A stretch of DNA of 27,720 nt from UBA3700 sp963592135. GTDB lineage: Bacteria; Bacillota; Clostridia; Christensenellales; UBA3700. The notes below the pieces were generated by a model. It made no database searches. It had not been told where the DNA came from and was given only the letters and a program-made list of their open reading frames with translations. A program made the position numbers and the translations under genes. The stretch spans positions 1-27,720 of the forward strand of contig CAVAVP010000036.1 in the NCBI GenBank assembly GCA_963592135.1. Direction: 5' to 3'. Positions 1-7,985 of this stretch are shown one piece after another (position 1 is the stretch's first letter; every line of letters begins with the position of its first letter).

Positions 1-536
1 CTTCTATTGAAATGAATATAACAGCTAAAGATTTAAATTCAATTGTTAAGTTATTAGAAAATGATGATGAAAAAATTGAATTATGTTTCTCAGATAAAAA
101 ATTAATAATAGAAGAGAAAGGATTAAAAATTATATCTACTCCAATTGAAGGTAGATTTATGAATTATCAATCTACTATTCCAAAGAGTTTTGAAACTGAA
201 ATTACAGTAAATAAGAAAATATTAGAATCTTGTGTAGATAGAGTTGGTATTTTATCTAGATTTGAAAAAACTAATTTAATTAAATTAGAAGTTAAATCAA
301 ATATATTAAATATTACTTCTACATCTGAAATAGGAAATGCTCAAGAAAATATTAATGTTTTAACAAAAGGAAAAGATACTTTAGTTGGATATAATTCAAA
401 TTATATAACCGAGTGTTTAAAACATATTGATGATGAATATGTTGTTTTAAAAATGAATTATACTGCTCCATCTATAATAACAGGCGTAGAAAATTCGGAA
501 TATAATTTCTTAATTCTTCCAGTAAGATTTAGATAA
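1..536 (+). CDS. dnaN: DNA polymerase III beta sliding clamp, 3' part
   Basis: This is the C-terminal part of the ring-shaped processivity clamp that tethers DNA polymerase III to DNA and docks DnaA-regulatory and repair factors. The frame is open to the left edge, so the ATG at 12 is internal and the gene is cut by the window. The visible ~178 residues cover roughly the last clamp domain and part of the middle one. The end reads NFLILPVRFR, close to the usual MPxR-type C-terminus of beta clamps. dnaA would be expected further left but is not seen. The gene converges on rsmG across a shared terminator. Confidence 0.9.
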   Translation, partial: SIEMNITAKDLNSIVKLLENDDEKIELCFSDKKLIIEEKGLKIISTPIEGRFMNYQSTIPKSFETEITVNKKILESCVDRVGILSRFEKTNLIKLEVKSNILNITSTSEIGNAQENINVLTKGKDTLVGYNSNYITECLKHIDDEYVVLKMNYTAPSIITGVENSEYNFLILPVRFR

Positions 537-559
537 AAATAAAAATTATAAAAAATAAG

Positions 560-588
560 ATAGCATTAGAGAAAAAATCTAGTGCTAT
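560..588. terminator. Bidirectional terminator between dnaN and rsmG
   Basis: An 11-bp stem (560-570 with 578-588, one T-G wobble) encloses a 7-nt A-rich loop. T-rich sequence follows on the plus strand, and a matching T-rich run follows on the minus strand. It sits between convergent dnaN and rsmG and can serve both. Confidence 0.75.
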
Positions 589-590
589 TT

Positions 591-1283
591 TTATAATGGA
601 TTAGTTCTTGGTTTATTTGCTGATCTAGGATATTTATTTAATGTTTTACTATTTTTCTTAACCTCTAATATAGTTCTAAAATCGCCATTTGGTAGAGTTA
701 AAGTATATTTATTTGAGATACTAGAATTTAATAAATTAAAAGCATTTTTAGAGGCTTTAATTTCATCCTCTATATTACTTCCTTTATAAGCTAATAAAAT
801 TCCATTAATTTTTAATAAGGGAATAGTATATTCAAGAAGTATGTTTAAAGGAGCTACTGCTCTTGCTATTGTATAGTCAAATTTTTCTCTATTTTTTAAA
901 GCGAAATCTTCAACTCTAGAATGTATACATTTACAATTTTTTAATTCTAATTTATAAATTAATTCATTTAAAAAATTAATTCTTTTATTTAATGAGTCAA
1001 TTAATACAAAGTTACAGTTAGATTTTAATATAGCAAGAGGAATTGATGGAAATCCAGCTCCTGCTCCAATATCACATAAATAAGAGTTATCTTTTATATA
1101 ATTAAAAGAAGCTATACTATCTATGAAATGTTTAATTTCAACATCTTTTTTATCTGTAATTGAAGTTAAATTAAACTTATTATTCCATTCAATTAATAAA
1201 GAATAATACAATTCAAATTTATCTAAAATTTGTGGTATGTTTTGAATTTTTAAATTTTCGAGGTAAGTTTTTAATTGATCCAT
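591..1283 (-). CDS. rsmG: 16S rRNA (guanine-N7) methyltransferase RsmG (GidB)
   Basis: The product is a SAM-dependent methyltransferase that makes m7G in the 530 loop of 16S rRNA. The Rossmann SAM-binding motif DIGAGAGFPSIPLAI is visible near residue 70, with family motifs VEDFA and ARAVAPL downstream. An earlier in-frame ATG at 1343 exists, but it lies inside mnmG and adds a non-family hydrophobic extension. The start at 1283 (MDQLKTYLEN) gives about 230 residues, normal for RsmG. The start lies 1 nt past the mnmG stop, so translation is probably coupled to mnmG. No strong SD is seen. Confidence 0.95.
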   Translation of the reverse strand: MDQLKTYLENLKIQNIPQILDKFELYYSLLIEWNNKFNLTSITDKKDVEIKHFIDSIASFNYIKDNSYLCDIGAGAGFPSIPLAILKSNCNFVLIDSLNKRINFLNELIYKLELKNCKCIHSRVEDFALKNREKFDYTIARAVAPLNILLEYTIPLLKINGILLAYKGSNIEDEIKASKNAFNLLNSSISNKYTLTLPNGDFRTILEVKKNSKTLNKYPRSANKPRTNPL

Positions 1284-1284
1284 A

Positions 1285-3150
1285 TTAATTTTTCTTAGAT
1301 AAGTAAACCAATAAAACAGTAATGTCAGCTGGAGATACTCCACTTATTCTTGAAGCTTGTCCTAAATTTAAAGGTTTAATCTTATTTAACTTTTGTCTTG
1401 CTTCTATTCTAAGACCTAAAATTTTTGAATAATCTAAATCACTAGGTAAAATTTTGTTTTCTAATTTTTTACTGTTAGAAATTATATTTTCTTCTTTATT
1501 TAAATAACCTTCATATTTAATTTCAGTTGAAATTTCATCTAAATATCTTAAGCTATAAGGTTTAAAATCATCAAAATAATAATAAATATCACTTGCATTT
1601 ATTTTAGAACGTTTTAGCATTGATTTATAAGTTAGTCCATTACAAGGAATAGACTCATCTAATTTTTCAAATAAAGGTCTATAAAATTTAGGAGAAACAG
1701 ATTTTTCTAATAAATCTTTAAGTTTTTCTATTTGATCTACTTTATTTAAATATTTATTCCATCTATCATCTTTAACAAGTCCAACTTTTCTTCCAATAGG
1801 AGTAAGTCTTAAGTCTGCATTTTCTTGTCTTAAAAGTAAACGATGTTCAGCACGCGCTGTCATCATTCTATAAGGTTCATTTGTACCCTTTGTAACTAAA
1901 TCATCAACTAAAACTCCTAAATAAGAAGAATCTCTAGATAAAGTAATTTGTTCTTCATTTTTTATATATTGACCTGCGTTGATTCCAGCTAAAATACCCT
2001 GAGCTGCGGCTTCTTCATATCCTGAACTTCCATTCAATTGTCCAGCTAAGAATAATCCATCAATTCCTTTATACATTAAATGTGAATTTAAAGATAAAGA
2101 ATCTATACAATCATATTCAATTGCATAAGCAAATCTCATAAATTTACAATGTTCCAAACCTATTACTGAATGATACATTTGAATTTGAACATCAAAAGGC
2201 ATAGAAGAACTCATTCCTTGAACATACATTTCATTTGTAAATGCACTTTCGGGTTCTATAAATATTTGATGCCTTTCTTTATCTTGGAATCGCATTATCT
2301 TATCTTCAATTGAAGGACAATATCTAGGACCAATGCTATGAATACTTCCATTATATAGAGGAGATCTATGAATATTAGATAAAATAATTTGTTTAGTTTT
2401 TTCTGTTGTATAGGTTAAATAGCAAGGTTCTTTATTTTCTATAAAATTTTCTGTCATAAATGAGAAAGGATATAGATTTTCGTCGCCTTTTTGAATTTCC
2501 ATTTTAGAAAAATCTATAGATTTTTTATCTATTCTTGCAGGAGTTCCAGTTTTAAATCTTCTTGTAGGAATTCCTAAACTTATTAACGAATTAGTAAGTT
2601 CGGTAGCTCTTGCAAAACCATTAGGACCTACTTTTTGAGTCCAATCTCCAATAATAATATTTGCATTTAAGTAAACACCTGTTGCAACAACTATTGCTTT
2701 ACAATAAAAAATTTGACCTAAAGTGGTTTTAATTCCGCAAACTTTCCCGCCTTCTGTTAAAATTTCAGCAACTTCCCCTTGAAGAACTGTTAAATTTTCT
2801 TCATCTTCAAGAATTTTTTTCATATAAAGATGATAAGATGTTTTATCTGCTTGAGCACGAAGTGATTGAACAGCAGATCCTTTTCCTTGGTTTAACATTC
2901 TTATTTGAAGAGAGTTTTTATCTGTAGAAATTCCCATTTGACCACCTAAAGCATCAACTTCTCTAACTAAATGACCTTTAGATGTTCCTCCAATAGATGG
3001 GTTACATGGCATAAATGAAATAGCATTTAAAGATAAAGTTACCACTAGAGTTTTTAATCCCATTCTAGATAAAGCTAAACATGCCTCTACTCCAGCATGT
3101 CCCGCACCAATAACTATAGCATCAAAACTTTTATCATAAATTTCATTCAT
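1285..3150 (-). CDS. mnmG: tRNA uridine-34 carboxymethylaminomethyl-modifying enzyme MnmG (GidA)
   Basis: This is the FAD-dependent subunit of MnmEG, which installs (carboxymethyl)aminomethyl groups at C5 of wobble U34 in certain tRNAs. The FAD dinucleotide-binding motif GAGHAGVEA lies at residues 15-23. The conserved MPCNPSIGG stretch and the C-terminal GxSPADI tract are present. Length is 621 residues, as usual for the family. I chose the ATG at 3150 rather than the TTG at 3153 because MNEIYDKSFDA matches the family N-terminus and the -10 box ends only 8 nt upstream. It diverges from its partner mnmE and is followed directly by rsmG. Confidence 0.97.
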   Translation of the reverse strand: MNEIYDKSFDAIVIGAGHAGVEACLALSRMGLKTLVVTLSLNAISFMPCNPSIGGTSKGHLVREVDALGGQMGISTDKNSLQIRMLNQGKGSAVQSLRAQADKTSYHLYMKKILEDEENLTVLQGEVAEILTEGGKVCGIKTTLGQIFYCKAIVVATGVYLNANIIIGDWTQKVGPNGFARATELTNSLISLGIPTRRFKTGTPARIDKKSIDFSKMEIQKGDENLYPFSFMTENFIENKEPCYLTYTTEKTKQIILSNIHRSPLYNGSIHSIGPRYCPSIEDKIMRFQDKERHQIFIEPESAFTNEMYVQGMSSSMPFDVQIQMYHSVIGLEHCKFMRFAYAIEYDCIDSLSLNSHLMYKGIDGLFLAGQLNGSSGYEEAAAQGILAGINAGQYIKNEEQITLSRDSSYLGVLVDDLVTKGTNEPYRMMTARAEHRLLLRQENADLRLTPIGRKVGLVKDDRWNKYLNKVDQIEKLKDLLEKSVSPKFYRPLFEKLDESIPCNGLTYKSMLKRSKINASDIYYYFDDFKPYSLRYLDEISTEIKYEGYLNKEENIISNSKKLENKILPSDLDYSKILGLRIEARQKLNKIKPLNLGQASRISGVSPADITVLLVYLSKKN

Positions 3151-3158
3151 CAAGGCAA

Positions 3159-3188
3159 ATTATAGCATAGGAGCATAAATATTGGCAA
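3159..3188 (-). promoter_or_regulatory. Promoter for mnmG-rsmG, predicted leaderless
   Basis: On the minus strand, -35 TTGCCA (3188-3183), an 18-bp spacer and -10 TATAAT (3164-3159). Only 8 nt separate the -10 box from the mnmG ATG, so the transcript should begin at or next to the start codon. Confidence 0.75.
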
Positions 3189-3211
3189 ACATAACTAAGT
3201 TATGTTATAAT
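3182..3211 (+). promoter_or_regulatory. Promoter for mnmE-parB, predicted leaderless
   Basis: -35 TTGGCA (3182-3187), an 18-bp spacer and -10 TATAAT (3206-3211). The mnmE ATG begins at 3219, 7 nt after the -10 box. The -35 overlaps that of the opposing mnmG promoter. Confidence 0.8.
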
Positions 3212-3218
3212 TTTTGAC

Positions 3219-4559
3219 ATGAAAACAATAGCAACAATTTCGACCCCAGTAGGAACAGGAGCAATAGGTATAATTAGAATGAGTGGAGACGATGCTTTAA
3301 AAATCGCTTCTAAGATGTTTAATAGTAAAAAATTAGATTCTTTTGAAAAAGCAGAACCTAATTATATGTATTATGGTACAGTTTCAACAAGTACAATAAA
3401 AGATACAATACTTGCTGTATATTTTAAAAAACCACATTCCTATACAGGAGAAGACCTAGTAGAGTTTCAATGTCATGGTGGAATGAAAGTTGTAGAAGAA
3501 ATTTTAAAAGGCTGTTTGGAAAATGGTGCAAACATTGCAGATAAAGGAGAGTTTACAAAAAGAGCCTTTTTAAATGGCAAAATTTTATTATCTGACGCAG
3601 AAGGTATTATAGATATGATAAATGCAGAATCTATAGCTGCGATAAATGCTGGATATAGATTATCTAAAGGAGGAATATCTAGTAAATTATCTGAAATACA
3701 AGAAAAAATACTATATTGCGTATCTCAATTGGAAGCAAGTTTAGATTATCCAGAAGAAATGGAAGACGAGGCAAAAATAGATTGTAATAAAGAACTAAAA
3801 GAGGATTTAAATAACTTAAAAAACTTGTTAAATACATCTAATATTGGTGGATATATTAAAAAAGGAATTTCTGTTGCAATAGTAGGAATAGCAAATGTAG
3901 GAAAATCTTCTCTACTTAATAATTTGCTCGGAAGAGAAAGAGCTATAGTTACAAATATTGCCGGAACTACAAGAGATAGTATAGAAGAATCTATTGAAGT
4001 TAACGGAATTTTATTAAGATTAATCGACACAGCAGGCATAAGAGAAACAGAAGATGTTGTTGAATCTATAGGTGTAGAAAGAAGTTTAGAGGCAGCAAAA
4101 CAAAGTGACGTTTGTATTTTTATTACAGAAAGTGGTAGAGCATTAAATGAGGAAGAAAAAAAGATCTTAGAAAAATTAAAAGAAGAAAATAAAAAGATAA
4201 TAAAAGTTTATAATAAAAGTGACATAAAATCTCCAATAAAAGGACAAGATGATGGAATAATAATTAGTGCCAAAAAAGGAGATGGAATAGAAAAATTAAA
4301 AGAAACAATAGTAAATATGTTTATATCTAATAAAATAGATTCATCATCTTTAGTTATTACAAACCAAAGACATGCAGAATCTATTAGAAAAGCGATAGAA
4401 AGTATAGAAAAAGCATTAGAAACACTAGAAAATCAGCCGCTAGAGTTAACATTAGTCGATTTAAGAAGCGCTTATTTCTATTTAGGAGAAATAACAGGAA
4501 ATTGTGCAACTGAAGATATTATAGATAATATATTTGATAAGTTTTGTTTAGGAAAATAA
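3219..4559 (+). CDS. mnmE: tRNA modification GTPase MnmE (TrmE)
   Basis: This GTPase partners MnmG in U34 tRNA modification, using methylene-tetrahydrofolate through its N-terminal domain. The N-terminal TrmE domain spans about residues 1-117 (ATISTPVGTGAIGIIRMSG). A helical domain flanks the inserted G domain. G-domain motifs are P-loop GIANVGKS (223-230), DTAG (270-273) and NKSD (332-335). The C-terminal FCLGK keeps the family cysteine next to the end. Length of 446 residues is typical. No SD is visible and the -10 box sits 7 nt upstream. parB follows after 1 nt. Confidence 0.97.
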   Translation: MKTIATISTPVGTGAIGIIRMSGDDALKIASKMFNSKKLDSFEKAEPNYMYYGTVSTSTIKDTILAVYFKKPHSYTGEDLVEFQCHGGMKVVEEILKGCLENGANIADKGEFTKRAFLNGKILLSDAEGIIDMINAESIAAINAGYRLSKGGISSKLSEIQEKILYCVSQLEASLDYPEEMEDEAKIDCNKELKEDLNNLKNLLNTSNIGGYIKKGISVAIVGIANVGKSSLLNNLLGRERAIVTNIAGTTRDSIEESIEVNGILLRLIDTAGIRETEDVVESIGVERSLEAAKQSDVCIFITESGRALNEEEKKILEKLKEENKKIIKVYNKSDIKSPIKGQDDGIIISAKKGDGIEKLKETIVNMFISNKIDSSSLVITNQRHAESIRKAIESIEKALETLENQPLELTLVDLRSAYFYLGEITGNCATEDIIDNIFDKFCLGK

Positions 4560-4560
4560 T

Positions 4561-5430
4561 ATGGCAAAGAAAGATTTAACAGTATTTGAATTAAGAGATT
4601 ATAAATCATACGATGAAGAAGGAAAATTAAACGAGGGAGTGACGGAGGTTAATATAGACGAGGTATTCCCTAACCCAAATCAGCCAAGAAAAAATTTTGA
4701 TAAAGACTCAATAAAAGAATTAAGCAAAACCATAAAAAGAATTGGACTTATACAGCCAATAGTTGTAACAAATATTGACAATAAATATGTTATTGTAGCC
4801 GGCGAAAGAAGATACAGGGCTTCAAAAATAGCTGGACTTACAACAGTTCCGGTAATAATTAAAAGTTTATCTAAAAAACAAATAGACGAAATTTCTTTAA
4901 TAGAAAATATTCAAAGGCAAAACTTAAATCCTATTGAAGAAGCAATGGCTTATAAGAATTTTATTAATGAATATAAGTTAACACAAGAAGAGCTTGCTGC
5001 TAATGTTGGAAAGTCTAGGCCTTATGTAACAAACATATTAAGACTCCTTAATCTTCCAAGTGATATAAAAGAAATGGTGGTATCTGGTAGATTAAGTGGC
5101 GGACATGCTAGGGCTTTGCTTGCTATTAATGACGAATATTTACAAAGAACCTTAGCAAAGGCTGCTTGTGACAAACAAATGAGCGTAAGACAACTTGAAA
5201 CCATTATTCATAACAAGAATAATCCTAAAAGTAAAAAAACAATAAAACCGGTGTTGTCTGTTGAGTTAAAAAAGTTAGTTAATACAATGCAAAGAGTATT
5301 TGCTACAAATGTAAAATTAATGGGTAATAATCAAAAAGGAAGAATCTTAATTGATTATTACACCACTGATGATTTAGATCGAATTATCGAACTTATAGAT
5401 ATTTTAAGAAAAAATTCTAATTTAAATTAA
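4561..5430 (+). CDS. parB: Chromosome partitioning protein ParB (Spo0J family)
   Basis: ParB is a CTP-dependent DNA clamp that loads at parS sites near the origin and spreads to organise segregation and SMC loading. Visible parts are the CTP-binding core with GERRYR (81-86) and ENIQRQNLNP (115-124), a helix-turn-helix DNA-binding segment at about 141-165, GHARALL (181-187), and a C-terminal dimerisation domain. Length of 289 residues is normal. The chromosomal ParB type usually recognises the palindrome TGTTTCACGTGAAACA. It is cotranscribed with mnmE. No parA is adjacent, unlike the common soj-spo0J pair. Its stop overlaps the khpB stop. Confidence 0.93.
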   Translation: MAKKDLTVFELRDYKSYDEEGKLNEGVTEVNIDEVFPNPNQPRKNFDKDSIKELSKTIKRIGLIQPIVVTNIDNKYVIVAGERRYRASKIAGLTTVPVIIKSLSKKQIDEISLIENIQRQNLNPIEEAMAYKNFINEYKLTQEELAANVGKSRPYVTNILRLLNLPSDIKEMVVSGRLSGGHARALLAINDEYLQRTLAKAACDKQMSVRQLETIIHNKNNPKSKKTIKPVLSVELKKLVNTMQRVFATNVKLMGNNQKGRILIDYYTTDDLDRIIELIDILRKNSNLN

Positions 5431-5993
5431 AATCCCCATCTAGAACCCTTAGGTCCAAAAGATTTAGATTTTGCAAAAGGGTTAGAAACATGGTTTTCTT
5501 GAGTTGGAGCTTGAGAAACAGGTTTCTTTTCGTGGTTATAATTTTTCTTTATTTTATTTGGAGTAATAACAACATATCTGTTTGGTTCTTCTCCTTCGCT
5601 TTCCGTAGTAACATATTTGTCATCAGCAAGAGCCGAATGAATAATTCTTCTTTCAAAAGGGTTCATTGGTTCTAACTTTTTAGGTTGACCAGATTTAGAA
5701 ACCTGGAAAGCTAAACTTTTAGCAAGTTTTGTTAAAGTTTGTTCTCTTTTTGCTCTAAAGTCATCGCCATCAATAACTAGACGCTTCTTTTCGTTTTTAT
5801 TTTTGTTTATTAGTAAAAGTGTTAGATATTGAATACTGTCAAGAACGTCGCCTCTATATCCAATTAAAACTGAAGCATCAGGTCCAACAAGTTCAACCTT
5901 GTACTCGTCATTATTTTCAGTTACGACTGCTTCGCAGTTAAGTCCTAATTTTTCTATAATACCTTCTATAAAATTTTTAATAGTATTTACCAT
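5427..5993 (-). CDS. khpB: KhpB/Jag RNA-binding protein (KH + R3H), short form
   Basis: This RNA-binding protein (Jag, EloR, SpoIIIJ-associated) is usually encoded beside yidC, and with KhpA it is linked to cell elongation and RNA metabolism. A KH domain carries GYRG (45-48) in IGYRGDVLDSIQYL, followed by an R3H domain around residues 108-147 (EPMNPFERRIIHSAL, R115/R116 and H119). The low-complexity tail is basic and polar. The longer family members' Jag-N domain is absent and the KH domain begins almost at the N-terminus. The SD GAGG lies 6 nt before the ATG. It follows yidC by 13 nt. Confidence 0.9.
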   Translation of the reverse strand: MVNTIKNFIEGIIEKLGLNCEAVVTENNDEYKVELVGPDASVLIGYRGDVLDSIQYLTLLLINKNKNEKKRLVIDGDDFRAKREQTLTKLAKSLAFQVSKSGQPKKLEPMNPFERRIIHSALADDKYVTTESEGEEPNRYVVITPNKIKKNYNHEKKPVSQAPTQENHVSNPFAKSKSFGPKGSRWGF

Positions 5994-6006
5994 AAAGTAC
6001 CTCTAA

Positions 6007-7206
6007 TTAACTAATTGTAATTGATGAAGAGTCCTCTTGTGCCAACTCTTTCTTTTCTTTTGCCTTCATTATAGTATTTATTAATAAAGTTGTTAATGTT
6101 GACATAACATTTGAAACAAAATAATAAATAGCAAATGCTGCACTATATAACATTGAGAATACAGCCAACATAATAGGCATCATGTAAGTCATCATTTTTT
6201 GCGTCTTTTGTTGTTGCTGTTGTTGCTCTTTAGTTCCAACTATAGATTGTTGATCTTTAGAACTTCTTTGCATTATAAATGTAGATAAAAAGCTTGTTAG
6301 TAGGGATAAAATTGGAAGAATAAAGTAACCATTCCAATTCTTTATATCCCAAGTTGAAGTTTTGTTAAATCTAGACATTGAAGATTGCACTAAGTTGGTA
6401 TATGATGTGTGAATTTGTGTATCGGATATTGAGGCACCAATACCACCGGTTCCTGTAGATATATATGATTTATAACTAGGAATTACATCAGTACCAACGT
6501 CTGATTTAAATACGTTTTTAACCCAAAGCCAACCTACTTTTTCTAAGTTTTCTTCATATTTATTTGCAAGTTTTTCGTTTAATTCTGCATATGCTGTTGG
6601 GCTATCTGCTTCTAATGTTTCATAAACGATAAAACCTTTAGAAATAATTAAATTTCCACTTGCATCAGTTCTTGTACAATAAGCCTGCAAAGAATCATAG
6701 GTCTTTGAATATTCTTGAGTGTTAAGAATTTCTTTTTGTTGTTCTTCTGTTAATTGGTTAAAGTTATAGTCAACCATATATTCTGTGTAAACTTGATCTA
6801 AATCTTCAACTAACACTTCATTTTCATAAGTAACTAGTGCTCTAAACCCTGCAAATACAACAAAGAAAACAACCATTGTAACAATTAAAGGAATACAAGA
6901 AGAAAAAACGTTGATTTTTGCACTACGTTGAAGTTCATATTGCTTTTGTTTTAATAAATCTGGATTTTTGCCATATTGTTTTTCAAGTTTTTCTAGTTTT
7001 GGTCTCAATGCGGCCATTTTCTTTTGTTGGTTACGCATAGAAACTCTTTGCCAAATATCTAATGGAGATAGAATTAATTTTAGTAAAATACTAAAGACAA
7101 CTACTGTCCATCCAAAGTTGCCAACCCAATTGTATAAAAGCAATAAAAGTTTTCCAATCCAGTTTGTTAATTCCGCAGAAATTAGTATGTTTGTCATAAA
7201 AGCCAT
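6007..7206 (-). CDS. yidC: Membrane protein insertase YidC/Oxa1 family
   Basis: The insertase places membrane proteins alone or with SecYEG. Transmembrane segments are seen at about 31-50, 101-122, 292-312, 340-362 and 364-382. Between the second and third is a ~170-residue external loop, much longer than in short SpoIIIJ-type proteins. Aligning FGWTVVVFSILLKLILSPL with the conserved first core helix puts Lys43 where many YidC proteins have the groove arginine. A six-glutamine run lies at 328-333 in a cytoplasmic loop. No lipobox or signal peptidase II cysteine is visible. The start at 7206 has an AAAGGA SD 8 nt away. The alternative ATG at 7197 overlaps the yidD TGA. Confidence 0.93.
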   Translation of the reverse strand: MAFMTNILISAELTNWIGKLLLLLYNWVGNFGWTVVVFSILLKLILSPLDIWQRVSMRNQQKKMAALRPKLEKLEKQYGKNPDLLKQKQYELQRSAKINVFSSCIPLIVTMVVFFVVFAGFRALVTYENEVLVEDLDQVYTEYMVDYNFNQLTEEQQKEILNTQEYSKTYDSLQAYCTRTDASGNLIISKGFIVYETLEADSPTAYAELNEKLANKYEENLEKVGWLWVKNVFKSDVGTDVIPSYKSYISTGTGGIGASISDTQIHTSYTNLVQSSMSRFNKTSTWDIKNWNGYFILPILSLLTSFLSTFIMQRSSKDQQSIVGTKEQQQQQQKTQKMMTYMMPIMLAVFSMLYSAAFAIYYFVSNVMSTLTTLLINTIMKAKEKKELAQEDSSSITIS

Positions 7207-7433
7207 TTTGATTTTCCTTTAAAATTATCTTTAACAGGATCAAATCCTCCTTTTACAAAAGGAGTACATCTAAGTATTCTAAAAGCCCCTTTAAATACAC
7301 CTATAAAAAATCCATGTTTTTTTATTGCTTGTCCCATATAGGCAGAGCATGATGGTGTATAGATGCAAGAGGATGGCAAAATAGGATTGATAAAGTTTTT
7401 ATAGTAGTCTAAAAAGATTTTTCCTAAAAACAA
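7194..7433 (-). CDS. yidD: Membrane protein insertion efficiency factor YidD
   Basis: YidD is a small membrane-associated protein that aids YidC-dependent insertion and is encoded between rnpA and yidC in most bacteria. The family signature is complete: YTPSCSAYMGQAIKKHG, then an RILRCTPFVKGGFDPV segment, with both cysteines of the signature present. Length is 79 residues, as usual. It overlaps the yidC start by 13 nt, which suggests coupled translation, and lies 1 nt past rnpA. Confidence 0.95.
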   Translation of the reverse strand: MFLGKIFLDYYKNFINPILPSSCIYTPSCSAYMGQAIKKHGFFIGVFKGAFRILRCTPFVKGGFDPVKDNFKGKSKWLL

Positions 7434-7434
7434 T

Positions 7435-7773
7435 TTAAATCTCCTTATATAAGCCGGCTCTTTTTAATGTTTCTGTTAAAGTTTCTTTTATTGTTGCTGA
7501 ATCTAAAAGATCGATTCCTGGTTTTGCAATTATTACATAATTGTAATTGTCTGTAATGTTTGGAATTAAGGACCTAAAAGATTCTTTAAGCCTCCTTCTT
7601 ATTCTGTTTCTAACAACAGCATTTCCAACTTTTTTGCTAACTATAAAGCCTACATGAAGCGGATATTTTGAAGGGGTATAAATAAGTATAAAGGCTTTGG
7701 ATTTAGCCGTTGAGCCTTTTTTTAAGACGTAATTAAATACTTTTTGTCCACGAAGCCTATACTTTTTTTGCAT
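7435..7773 (-). CDS. rnpA: Ribonuclease P protein component
   Basis: RnpA is the basic protein cofactor of RNase P, which removes 5' leaders from pre-tRNAs and pre-tmRNA. The RNA-binding signature RNRIRRRLKESFR lies at about residues 55-67. The N-terminal LRGQKVFNYVLKKG matches family proteins. The 112-residue length is typical. It lies 4 nt downstream of rpmH and is part of the rpmH-rnpA-yidD-yidC-khpB operon. Confidence 0.96.
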   Translation of the reverse strand: MQKKYRLRGQKVFNYVLKKGSTAKSKAFILIYTPSKYPLHVGFIVSKKVGNAVVRNRIRRRLKESFRSLIPNITDNYNYVIIAKPGIDLLDSATIKETLTETLKRAGLYKEI

Positions 7774-7777
7774 TCAA

Positions 7778-7912
7778 TTAAGCAGTAAGTTGTTTTCTGC
7801 CTTTAGCTCTACGTCTTTTTAAAACTCTTCTACCTGTAGCAGAAGCCATTCTTTTACGGAAGCCATGAACTTTACTTCTTGTTCTTTTCTTTGGTTGATA
7901 AGTTTGTTTCAT
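7778..7912 (-). CDS. rpmH: 50S ribosomal protein L34
   Basis: A 44-codon gene encodes the very basic L34 protein: MKQTYQPKKRTRSKVHGF, then RKRMASATGRRVLKRRRAKG and a short tail. This is an essentially canonical L34. The SD is GAGGAT, 7 nt before the ATG. It leads the conserved rpmH-rnpA block, normally found beside the replication origin. Confidence 0.97.
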   Translation of the reverse strand: MKQTYQPKKRTRSKVHGFRKRMASATGRRVLKRRRAKGRKQLTA

Positions 7913-7955
7913 TTTTTAATCCTCGCTTTCTTTTATTTATATAATAAACGAAAAT

Positions 7956-7985
7956 AGTATATATTATATTATTTTTAGGTGTCAA
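7956..7985 (-). promoter_or_regulatory. rpmH operon promoter
   Basis: On the minus strand a perfect -35 TTGACA (7985-7980) is followed, after an AT-only 18-bp spacer, by TATACT (7961-7956). A TATATA at 16-bp spacing is the alternative -10. The leader to rpmH is about 35-40 nt and carries the SD. Confidence 0.8.

Noticed and set aside
3746..4039. 97-residue minus-strand ORF inside mnmE
   Set aside because: It is the shadow of mnmE's G domain on the opposite strand, with no SD or family features.
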